Origin: DAOTUB01 sp034437455
GTDB taxonomy: Bacteria; Chloroflexota; Anaerolineae; B4-G1
Direction of reading: 5' to 3'
NCBI GenBank assembly: GCA_034437455.1
Contig: DAOTUB010000001.1
Coordinates: forward strand, 1 to 22,020
Length of the DNA stretch: 22,020 nucleotides
Below the pieces are notes generated by a model that made no database searches, had not been told where the DNA came from, and saw only the letters and a program-made list of their open reading frames with translations. The position numbers and the translations under genes are program-made. Below are positions 13,582 to 20,721 of this stretch, one piece after another; the first letter of the stretch is position 1; each line of letters begins with the position of its first letter.

Positions 13582-16106
13582 CAGAATGCGGCCTCCACAA
13601 TTTTATCGTAGACGGTATCGCCCGTCACCTCGGCCAGGTAGCGGCAGAGCTCGTCCAGGGCCTGGGAGCGCCAGCGCTCGCGGAACTGGCGGAAGTTGGC
13701 TCCATAACGGTACTCGACGTACAGGTAGTGGACGCGGTCGATGTCCAGCAGACGCTGCCCCCGCTCCAGCCGTGCCTCGAGATAATCCCGCCGTTCGTTC
13801 GGCCTCACCACCTGCATGCTCTTGCCCTCGATGGTGGCCAACTGCTCGTCGCTAAAGATCGAGGTACTCAGTCCCCGGTGGCGCAGCCGCTTGTTCAGCT
13901 CATCGAAGGGGATCTCGCGGCGGCCGGCCAGCGTGATGGCGTAGGCCTTGGTCACCTCGTCCAAGTCGGCCGGCAGGCGGCTGACGATCTCCTCAATGGA
14001 CAGAGAGTCGATGATGGTCCACAGCCGGTCGATGGCCTCCTCCACCGGCACGGACCGATCTCCCTCCATCACGTCGGGGTAGTGCTTGGAGTAGAGTTCC
14101 AGGCACTTGCCCAGTACGATGACCGAGACGTCGGCCCGGCTCAGCCCCTGGCCGTTCTCCTGCAACTGCCTCAGCGTCTCGGCGGCCTGGAAGTGAACCT
14201 GGTCCTCCAGTTGCTCCCAACTGATGCGTCCGTCGCCCACGCACTTGCGGCAGACGACGATGGAATCGTACTCGATAGCTTGCTGGTCACGGATGTGGAG
14301 CGAGGTGGACATCTCCGCCTGGACGGGGTAGATGGCGCTGACGTAGAAGCCGGCGTCGAGCACGGCGCCCATCACGCTGCTCCAGGCCTCGTGCTCGCGG
14401 TGATGGAAGGTAAAGACCATCAACCCTTCGTCCTTCAGCACCCGGCGCGCCTCCTCAAAGACCATCGTCAGCCCGGAGAGAAAAAAGTCCTCGTCCTTGC
14501 CGGCCGGCTGATTCTTGATCACCTCGGCCATCTTGGGCGTGTGGGCGGAGGCGAAGAAGGGGTAGCGCTCCTTGAGGAAGAGCCGCAGCCAGACGTAGAA
14601 AAAGTCCGAGAGTTCGCCATACATCACGTTGTCGAAGTAAGGCGGATCGGTGATCACGGCGTCCACGCTGCGCTCGGGCAGCGGCAGATCCTGGGATGAC
14701 TGACAGAGCAGCAGCGCATTCTTGTCAGTATCCTTCAAGGTATCGAAATCACCGGCCAATCGCCCGTCTACCCGGTCGCCGGGGATGGGAACACGCTCTG
14801 TGGCCGAGGATGACTTGGGCGTCAATCGGCGCTCGAAAGGTTGTTGTCGATATTGGTAGGCTTTCAACACCTCCTCAAACAAAGATGGATAGGTTCCCGA
14901 ACGCCGTTTACCGCCCCAGGGATTGTTTTCCACAGACTCGGTTGGGGGAATATAAGCGTGATGGGAAAAAACCCCTCGAATTGCCGATATCCTTCCAGGG
15001 CGAGCGGTGCAGAAGATGGAAGTGTATTCAACAACATCCGACATCAAGGTGATAAATGTGTCCTGCACTTGCAGAGGCAATTCTCGAACAGCCTCGACCA
15101 GCCAGCCCAGGGCCAATAATTGACGTGGGGTGAACATCTGGTGCCAATTCTTGTAACCGTACTGAAGCAGCGTGTTAGTCTTCAGCCCTGAAGGGATTTT
15201 CTGATCAGGGTAGGGAAGCGAGGTGTCGTTTCGCTCAAAGAGCCGCGTGGCCTCGTAATAGGCAGCGCGATCCTCCTCGCTCACGCTCTTGATGTCCCAG
15301 CCGTGAGCCGGGCACTGGTAGACCACTGCGTACATCTCGTATCTTGGCGGTTCGCCCTCCGGCTGAGCCTCCAGCACCGACTGGCGCTGACCACAGCCCG
15401 GCGTGGGACAGGTGAAACTGCCACGATCAGTCGTCCCCTCTCTAGGCCCAAAGTGCTTGCCGCACGAAGGGCAGCGATGGGACTCGCCGGGAGCGTGGGT
15501 CTTGAACACCTCGCCGCAGTCGGGGCAGAAGATCGAATACTCCTTGCCCCGTCGGCCCAGCACATAGTTGTTGTGCAAACGGACCTGCTCGCCGCACGCC
15601 TTGCAGGGCGCCACCTTGACCCAGCGGACGTGGATGACGTCAGCCTCTCGGCCGCAGATCGGGCAGCGCGTCCGGTACAGATCCTTGATGCGCCGCCCCA
15701 CGGTCTCGTCCAGATGGCGGAACCCGTCCCACAACGCCTTGGTGCTCGCCGGTTGCTCAATGGCTGCTTTCGTCGTCCACCAAGCCACCGGGTTGACGTC
15801 GCAGCCCACCACCTGGCAGCCCAGGCGCAGCGCCTCAAAGACCGTCGTGCCGCCGCCCATAAAGGGGTCGAGCACGATCTTGCCTTCAAAGTCGGTGTGC
15901 CGGTACTGGTAATCCCAGGCGTCTTCCTCTGGCGGCAGGAAGGTGGACAGAATGATGGAGCGGAAGACGGAGCCGAAGCGCCGCGCCCACCACTTGTGCA
16001 GATAAAGCGGTGGGCGGGAGAGGTCTGGGCGCTCCTTCCGCGCCAGGGCGCTCAGTTCGTTGACTGGGAAGTGATGTTCGATCGCCGAGGTCGCTGTTCC
16101 TCGCAT
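13581..16106 (-). CDS. DUF1156-type DNA methyltransferase with inserted zinc ribbons
   Basis: The ATG at 16106 is preferred because it overlaps the toxin-like gene's TAA by one base (TAATG); a TTG three codons upstream is possible. The 841-aa product opens with FPVNELSALARKER and LYLHKWWARR, the DUF1156-type N-terminus of these enzymes. SAM-binding motif I is DPFMGGGTT (about 80-88) and GCDVNPVA follows. Catalytic motif IV is DPPY (487-490), over 400 residues later, followed by FDNVMYGELSDFFYVWLR. Between them are Cys pairs (CPIC at 148, CKAC at 168, CPDC at 194, CPSC at 212, CPTPGC at 233) forming probable zinc ribbons. DPPY indicates exocyclic amino methylation, N6-adenine or N4-cytosine; the target sequence is unknown. 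In related cassettes such enzymes mark self DNA. It is the fifth gene of the operon. Confidence 0.88.
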   Translation of the reverse strand: MRGTATSAIEHHFPVNELSALARKERPDLSRPPLYLHKWWARRFGSVFRSIILSTFLPPEEDAWDYQYRHTDFEGKIVLDPFMGGGTTVFEALRLGCQVVGCDVNPVAWWTTKAAIEQPASTKALWDGFRHLDETVGRRIKDLYRTRCPICGREADVIHVRWVKVAPCKACGEQVRLHNNYVLGRRGKEYSIFCPDCGEVFKTHAPGESHRCPSCGKHFGPREGTTDRGSFTCPTPGCGQRQSVLEAQPEGEPPRYEMYAVVYQCPAHGWDIKSVSEEDRAAYYEATRLFERNDTSLPYPDQKIPSGLKTNTLLQYGYKNWHQMFTPRQLLALGWLVEAVRELPLQVQDTFITLMSDVVEYTSIFCTARPGRISAIRGVFSHHAYIPPTESVENNPWGGKRRSGTYPSLFEEVLKAYQYRQQPFERRLTPKSSSATERVPIPGDRVDGRLAGDFDTLKDTDKNALLLCQSSQDLPLPERSVDAVITDPPYFDNVMYGELSDFFYVWLRLFLKERYPFFASAHTPKMAEVIKNQPAGKDEDFFLSGLTMVFEEARRVLKDEGLMVFTFHHREHEAWSSVMGAVLDAGFYVSAIYPVQAEMSTSLHIRDQQAIEYDSIVVCRKCVGDGRISWEQLEDQVHFQAAETLRQLQENGQGLSRADVSVIVLGKCLELYSKHYPDVMEGDRSVPVEEAIDRLWTIIDSLSIEEIVSRLPADLDEVTKAYAITLAGRREIPFDELNKRLRHRGLSTSIFSDEQLATIEGKSMQVVRPNERRDYLEARLERGQRLLDIDRVHYLYVEYRYGANFRQFRERWRSQALDELCRYLAEVTGDTVYDKIVEAAF

Positions 16107-16597
16107 TACTTCCAACTTTCACCCACCGTGCGGGATAGCGCCTCGCGGATGACGTCCTCCTCGAGACGGAAATCGCTTCTGAGCAGAGAGCGCAAAACCT
16201 CAGCCGCCGACGGGATCAACCCGCGCTGTTTGGCCAAAATGATCACCCCCAGGGTGCCCTTGAGCGGCAGCTCAAAGCTCCGCGCGCACTTTCGCGCTGC
16301 GGCATCATCCAGGACTACCATCCACCCCGGCTCCTCCAGCGCGTAGGAAAGCACCGCCGTCTCCCCGGCTCCCAGGTCCCAGGCCAAGACTTCCGATACC
16401 GGTGTGACATCCACGGTGGTGAATTGCCCGCCAGCGATGGCTCGGCGAGCGGGATCATCCACCGGCCCAGCCTCAATCTCCTCGGCTACGGCGCGAGGAA
16501 TCACGACCTCGTCGGCCAGGGCTTCAAACAGATGCTCCTGTCCCACCCGCGCCAGGACGATGATGGGCGAGGCGTTCAACACCCAACGCTCACTCAC
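16106..16597 (-). CDS. DUF3368 PIN-like toxin
   Basis: The start is the GTG at 16597. GGAGG lies six bases upstream, inside the preceding gene, and the GTG overlaps that gene's end (GTGAGTGA, 8 bp). A longer frame to 16651 would start within the antitoxin-like gene. The 163-aa protein begins VSERWVLNASPIIVLARVG (first residue read as Met), the N-terminal strand of DUF3368 proteins, with Asn where many PIN domains have the first acidic residue. It continues with GAGETAVLSYAL, VVLDDAAARKCAR and LKGTLGVIILAKQRGLI. DUF3368 proteins are PIN-fold ribonuclease-like toxins paired with UPF0175 partners. RNase activity is assumed from family, not shown. It lies inside the defence-type operon and is coupled on both sides. 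Confidence 0.8.
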   Translation of the reverse strand: MSERWVLNASPIIVLARVGQEHLFEALADEVVIPRAVAEEIEAGPVDDPARRAIAGGQFTTVDVTPVSEVLAWDLGAGETAVLSYALEEPGWMVVLDDAAARKCARSFELPLKGTLGVIILAKQRGLIPSAAEVLRSLLRSDFRLEEDVIREALSRTVGESWK

Positions 16598-16856
16598 CGG
16601 TGACCTCCGCCACAATCTCGTCGGCGTCGTACTGGAAAGGCGAGACGCCAAATCGCGCCAGCGCCGTCAGAAACTCGCTGCGGGATAGGCCGGCGATCTC
16701 TGCGGCCTTGGCCTGTGAGATTTGCTTCATCTCGTACCATTTAACCGCCGCGGCCAATCGCATCTCGCCCACAAAGCTGTCCGGATCCTGTCGCAGGGCC
16801 GAAAATATGGTTTGAGGCAGATCCAACGAAACCTGTACCGTTTTCACATTGCTCAT
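16590..16856 (-). CDS. UPF0175 family antitoxin-like protein
   Basis: The ATG at 16856 has AGGAGGA five bases upstream, the clearest SD of the operon. The 88-aa protein starts MSNVKTVQVSLDLPQTIF and contains AAAVKWYEMKQISQAKAAEI then AGLSRSEFLTALARFGVSPF, the helix-turn-helix-like core of UPF0175. These small proteins typically sit just before DUF3368/PIN toxins, as here with an 8-bp overlap, and are expected to bind the toxin and perhaps the operator. It starts about 30 bases after the PglZ-domain gene, the largest gap in the operon, so a local promoter or a processing site could exist there. The strong SD suggests high antitoxin translation relative to the toxin. Confidence 0.82.
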   Translation of the reverse strand: MSNVKTVQVSLDLPQTIFSALRQDPDSFVGEMRLAAAVKWYEMKQISQAKAAEIAGLSRSEFLTALARFGVSPFQYDADEIVAEVTGE

Positions 16857-16886
16857 CTCATCCTCCTACGGATGTTTGTTATCCGC

Positions 16887-17819
16887 TCACTCAACACGCC
16901 GCACCACCAACCACGGCGTCAGGCACTCCATCAGCGAAAGTCCCCGATGCAGATAGACGCCGCCAAAGTCGCCGGTGTAGCGCCCCTTGACCAAAAACTG
17001 GCCCTCGTGCACCACGATCATATCCTTCTCCAGCAGAGCCCGCGCCTTTCTGCTATCGCTGACCGGGGCCGCGCGCGAACCCAGCACGTCCTTCAAATAA
17101 CCGTGGTAAGGCTTCGATGTCCGCCAGGCCATCCCGGCCTTTACCCCCACGTAGCCGTGATCGGACGAAATGACCACCTGATCGTGTCCCTGGATCGCAT
17201 CCAAGATGGCAAGCAACATCGACTCTGTCCTCTGGTAGATCTCGGCCGGCGGGATGTGTTCGGTCTTGCCGCTGTGGGCAGGGTGCCAGAACCAATCGGG
17301 GTAGGGGCCCCAGGCCACGAGTCGGTCGCTTTGCAGCTCATCCGGCAGCGCGTCCGGCCGCACGTAGACGAAATCAGGTTCATTGATCGCCGATGGCGCT
17401 CCCATACCCCAATGGCGCTGGCAGAACGTCTCCGTGTCGGAGGGAAGCTCGCTGAAGCCGTAATCGAAGGTCAGGATCTCGTAGCCGTGAGTTGGCAATC
17501 TCTCCTTCAGCAAACAGGCCTCGCGCAGGCTTAGGCTGTCCATCAGCACCAGGGCGCAGCGCGGCTCGTTCAGCAGCTCCGCTACCTGGCCGCTGTCCAC
17601 TCGCGGCCGGAGCACATCGGCCAGGAACTCGCCGTAGATCTGCTCCAACGTCCAGGTGAGCCGACGGGTAGCTTTCTCTCGCTCGTCGTAATAATCGTTG
17701 AGTAGGGCATCGTCCACGCCGACGGCATCCCAAAGCATCACCAACCGATGGAACAGCGTCGTCACTGGATCTTTGGTCTTTACCAACTCGATGATTTCAC
17801 CTGCGTTCCAATCGTTCAT
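16887..17819 (-). CDS. PglZ-domain protein (alkaline-phosphatase superfamily), short form
   Basis: The ATG at 17819 follows the DUF499 stop by two bases and uses AAGGG (overlapping that gene's end) as SD. The 310-aa protein has the PglZ core: LVLMDSLSLRE with D94 as the probable metal ligand, VVISSDHGYVGV with D220/H221, and a C-terminal HRGLSLMECLTPWLVV typical of PglZ ends. BREX PglZ proteins are much longer (commonly over 800 aa). This one lacks large N-terminal extensions but keeps both metal-site motifs. In BREX, PglZ is essential for defence and for host methylation, with nuclease/phosphodiesterase activity reported for some. By inference it works with the ATPase upstream and the methyltransferase downstream. 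pglZ is the closest name, but the protein is too divergent to assign the symbol firmly. Confidence 0.82.
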   Translation of the reverse strand: MNDWNAGEIIELVKTKDPVTTLFHRLVMLWDAVGVDDALLNDYYDEREKATRRLTWTLEQIYGEFLADVLRPRVDSGQVAELLNEPRCALVLMDSLSLREACLLKERLPTHGYEILTFDYGFSELPSDTETFCQRHWGMGAPSAINEPDFVYVRPDALPDELQSDRLVAWGPYPDWFWHPAHSGKTEHIPPAEIYQRTESMLLAILDAIQGHDQVVISSDHGYVGVKAGMAWRTSKPYHGYLKDVLGSRAAPVSDSRKARALLEKDMIVVHEGQFLVKGRYTGDFGGVYLHRGLSLMECLTPWLVVRRVE

Positions 17820-17821
17820 CG

Positions 17822-20434
17822 CTACCCTTCGCTCCGATCGATCTGAGCCACGACGTACAGGCTGCCGCCCGGCGTAGTGGGCAAGCGAAGAATCTGCTCC
17901 AGGAAACCCTGTTTACCCAACGGCCCCTCCCACTCCAGCGTCAGCCCCAGCTTTACGTCCTCGGGCGAGAAGCCCAAGTCCTTCAGCACACGTTCCAACT
18001 TGTCCGTCTTGCCGCTGGTGTGAAAGTCGTTGTTGATCTCCACCGTCACCTGCTGGACAACGTCGGATTCGTACATCGTCGCCTCAAAATGGCTGGCCAC
18101 GGTGCGGGGGTGCTTCCCTCCCTTGTCCAGTTTGATCTGCTCGACGATCGGCGCAACCTCTGCCCCTTCTACTGCCACCTGTTCCAGCGCTCCTTCCTGG
18201 AGCGTCACGCGGCGATCCTCCTCGGGTTTGCCGTAAGTGATCGTTACCTGTTCAGCCTCGCCCTCCGGCCCTCGCTCGACCTCGGCAAAGTCGGCGTGAT
18301 AGAGCATCGCCTTCGAGTGCTTGTCCAGACCATAGGGCGTCTCACCAAAGTAGTTGCGGCCCTTGTGTCCCTCAATATAGATCTGCTCGCCCTTGCAGAG
18401 CTCCTTCAAGGCAGAAGAGACGTGCGCATCGTCCGAGACCGTCGGGTAGCGACGGATGGTGTAGAAATCGTCGTAGAGCTGATCGGCCTGCAAGCCCTTC
18501 GTCCCTCGGCTGCGCAACACACTCAGGATCTTTTCCTTGACCCGGGCGACGTCGCTGATAGCGCGCTGCATCAAGCTCGACGTATCGGGCTCGACCTTGA
18601 TCTTGCGCACGGCCTCTTCTTCCAGGCGCTCGCCGTCCGGTCCTTCCCTGACCATAATCGACACCTTGTGCCAGAAGCCGTAGCGATCCTCGATCCGTTT
18701 CTCCAGCTCCTCCAGCTCCTCTTCGATGATCTTTTGGACTTTGTTCGCTCGCTCCTCGCTCACGTCGTCCTTGATCTCCTCGCCACCGATGATCCGGCGG
18801 GCCTTGTCGAGCAGTCCTTGGTCTTTGGCAAGGTCACCCGTGATGGGCGCGAGAACCACGATGCGGTTCTGGTACCGGCGCCCGTGATAGATGGTGTAGA
18901 CGTCTTGCTCAGTGTCAAGCGCGCGCAGTGAGGCCACCACCTTCAGATGTCGATCATCGGGGATTTCGTCGATCTCGTAGACGTAGGCGTTGCCACCCAG
19001 CACCTCGTCACGCAGCACCTTGGCGATGCAGTCGATGGCCGCCGCCTCGGAGATCTCCCTGGCACGATTCTGCACCACGGCGAAGACGTTCTCCTCGACG
19101 CGCACGGCGTAGCGCCCGTTCAACCTGTGCAGGTGCCAGGCGCGGCCCAGCAGCCGGTTCAACCCCAGGAGCACGTCGTTGGGATTCATATCCGGTGTAG
19201 CGGTGCCCAGCACGACCTCATTCTCGTCGGCGCCCACCTGCTGCTCGCGGTTGATGGAATAGAGCAGCACAGTGGAGAGAATTTCACGCCCGCAGTCGAT
19301 GTGGCTCACGCGCTCAATGTCTCGAGCAGCCGCCTCGACGAGGGAACGGTTCAGCAGGGAGAGCTGATCGGCGAAGCGGGCCGCATCGACGTTGGAACTC
19401 AGCAGAAGCGGCGTCTTGTCCGCCCATTCGTGGAGGATGGCCGCCAGCAGGTAGAGGATGCCGCGCGTATTGGCATAGTTGGGCGCCGTGCTGTAGCGTT
19501 CGAACAACACCCGAAGCAACTCTGGATGCAAGGGATACAGTGTCTCCATCCGGGTGCGATAAGCCTCATAGTCCCCCATCGGCACAGCGATCTCGCGCTC
19601 GCGATACAACGTGGCAAAGCGCCCCACTATGTCGCTCGCTAGCTGTCCGTCGATCTCCTCAAACAGCCGATAGAGTAGGATATCCTCGCGGTCGGCCGCT
19701 GTGCTCATATTGATCGAGATAGGACCGGTGCGGTCGATCACGTCGACGATGTCGGGATGCTCGCGGATCAGCGAGAAGAGAACCATCAGCGGGACATCCG
19801 GCTCGTTGGCTACCTCCAGCAGGTGCTGGAGAAAAGTACGATTGGCAGCCTGAGACGTCTCCGAAGCGCCTGTCCGAGTGGGCAGGATGCTCTCATACCA
19901 ATTCTCGATCTCATCGATCATTACCACCACCGGTCGTCCGCCGATGGCCTGGCGTATCTGCGGAATGGTCGGGTAGCGCTTGACCTGACTCAGTACCTCC
20001 TCGGCCTCTAACTGGCCAAAGATCGGTTCCCACAGGTTGTCATAGTCAACCCTGGCGGTGTGGAGCACGATGACGACGAGGTCGTCCGGGACGAATAGCG
20101 GCCCTTCATATTCTTGCCCAGAAAGCCATTCATCTGCCAAGTCAGGGTGGGTCAAGGTGTGGTACAATGCCAGCAACTGGTGAGATTTACCGGAGCCGTA
20201 TCCCCCGGTGAACACAAGGCTACCGCGTGGATCGTCCCCCGCGAATTTCTGATGTATCTGAATGAGTGCAGTTTGTAATGCTTCTGTGAGGTAGGTGCGG
20301 GCAAAGACCTGGACAGAATCTTTTTCTATTGCTGGCTTGTCCCCCAGGACTTTGTAGAGTTGAACGACGCCATATACCTGACCACTCTTTACCTCGTCGC
20401 TGAGTTTAACAGCGTCTAAAATAGTTGCTGACAT
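17822..20434 (-). CDS. DUF499-type P-loop ATPase, first gene of the operon
   Basis: The ATG at 20434 (MSATILDAVKLSDEV) is chosen over a TTG 11 codons upstream because AAGGGAG lies six bases before it. The 870-aa protein begins with a SGQVYGVVQLYKVLG segment, then AREAS matching DUF499: a substrate-loading helix region, Walker A GGYGSGKSH (77-85), Walker B VVVMIDEIENW (about 170-179), an arginine-rich STAND/ORC-like lid region and a long helical C-terminus with an acidic coiled coil (EEELEELEKRIEDRYGF). DUF499 ATPases occur next to DUF1156 methyltransferases and PglZ in anti-phage loci and are functionally comparable to BrxC. They are thought to assemble on DNA and organise the complex. Cytosolic. 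It is followed two bases later by the PglZ-domain gene. No convincing sigma70 promoter was found just upstream on the minus strand. Confidence 0.87.
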   Translation of the reverse strand: MSATILDAVKLSDEVKSGQVYGVVQLYKVLGDKPAIEKDSVQVFARTYLTEALQTALIQIHQKFAGDDPRGSLVFTGGYGSGKSHQLLALYHTLTHPDLADEWLSGQEYEGPLFVPDDLVVIVLHTARVDYDNLWEPIFGQLEAEEVLSQVKRYPTIPQIRQAIGGRPVVVMIDEIENWYESILPTRTGASETSQAANRTFLQHLLEVANEPDVPLMVLFSLIREHPDIVDVIDRTGPISINMSTAADREDILLYRLFEEIDGQLASDIVGRFATLYREREIAVPMGDYEAYRTRMETLYPLHPELLRVLFERYSTAPNYANTRGILYLLAAILHEWADKTPLLLSSNVDAARFADQLSLLNRSLVEAAARDIERVSHIDCGREILSTVLLYSINREQQVGADENEVVLGTATPDMNPNDVLLGLNRLLGRAWHLHRLNGRYAVRVEENVFAVVQNRAREISEAAAIDCIAKVLRDEVLGGNAYVYEIDEIPDDRHLKVVASLRALDTEQDVYTIYHGRRYQNRIVVLAPITGDLAKDQGLLDKARRIIGGEEIKDDVSEERANKVQKIIEEELEELEKRIEDRYGFWHKVSIMVREGPDGERLEEEAVRKIKVEPDTSSLMQRAISDVARVKEKILSVLRSRGTKGLQADQLYDDFYTIRRYPTVSDDAHVSSALKELCKGEQIYIEGHKGRNYFGETPYGLDKHSKAMLYHADFAEVERGPEGEAEQVTITYGKPEEDRRVTLQEGALEQVAVEGAEVAPIVEQIKLDKGGKHPRTVASHFEATMYESDVVQQVTVEINNDFHTSGKTDKLERVLKDLGFSPEDVKLGLTLEWEGPLGKQGFLEQILRLPTTPGGSLYVVAQIDRSEG

Positions 20435-20514
20435 GAATATCTCCCTTAGTCGGCCCAGGCAGAACAAACGAGCAAGGCCAATGATCAGCAGTAGCCTGTA
20501 AAGTTCAAGCGAAA

Positions 20515-20544
20515 CGCCCGCCGTGTTTTGCTTGACGGCGGGCG
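20515..20544. repeat. Perfect inverted repeat, terminator or operator
   Basis: CGCCCGCCGT (20515-20524) pairs perfectly with ACGGCGGGCG (20535-20544) around a 10-base loop. On the minus strand it is followed by TTTCGCTTG, so it may terminate transcription from the NB-ARC-like gene before the DUF499 operon. Its right arm also covers part of the -35 box of the plus-strand promoter at 20532, so an operator role is equally possible. Confidence 0.6.
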
Positions 20545-20560
20545 GGCCTTGTGCTAGAAT
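20532..20560 (+). promoter_or_regulatory. Sigma70-type promoter of a putative small RNA
   Basis: TTGACG (20532-20537), a 17-bp spacer and TAGAAT (20555-20560) form a good promoter on the plus strand, opposite to all genes here. The start would be near 20567. No plus-strand gene follows; a terminator-like hairpin follows within about 55 bases. Confidence 0.55.
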
Positions 20561-20566
20561 ATGTTC

Positions 20567-20631
20567 GCCAGGGTGGCCCCACCGCCTTGGTCACCGCCTC
20601 GGGCTCCTGAAAGCCGCGAGGCTTTTCTCTT
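20567..20631 (+). ncRNA. Putative small RNA with two hairpins and an intrinsic terminator
   Basis: The about 65-nt transcript predicted from the promoter can form hairpin I, in which CCAGGGTGG (20568-20576) pairs with CCACC and TGG in the stretch 20579-20590. It then forms hairpin II: GCCTCGGGCT (20596-20605), loop CCTGAA, AGCC-G-CGAGGC (20612-20622), 10 bp with one bulged G. A TTTTCTCTT tract (20623-20631) follows, as in an intrinsic terminator. It lies in the intergenic space between the NB-ARC-like gene and the DUF499 operon. No Rfam family is recognised. It could instead be only a terminator, or a leader fragment. Confidence 0.45.
20596..20631 (+). terminator. Intrinsic terminator on the plus strand
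   Basis: A ten-base-pair stem with a single bulged G (20616) and a six-base loop is followed directly by TTTTCTCTT. This is the most textbook terminator shape in the window, and it points away from the coding direction of its neighbours. Confidence 0.65.
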
Positions 20632-20721
20632 GCAATCTAGTATAACGCAACTTGGCTCAGAAGTCAAAAACTTCCAATCTCACGGCGCGGTAAACTGCAA
20701 CACAACTTTCAAAACACGCTT

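Noticed and set aside
13728..14699. Long plus-strand ORF of 323 codons
   Set aside because: It lies antisense to the methyltransferase coding region with its DPPY motif, has no SD or family character, and is a GC-driven shadow frame.
15303..16346. Plus-strand ORF of 347 codons
   Set aside because: It is antisense to the methyltransferase N-terminus and toxin-like gene, both of which have clear motifs; its product has no recognisable domain.
13186..20434. Canonical BREX type 1 or DISARM locus
   Set aside because: There is no PglX-type methyltransferase, BrxA, BrxB, BrxL, DrmA helicase or DrmB; only the ATPase/PglZ/methyltransferase logic is shared.
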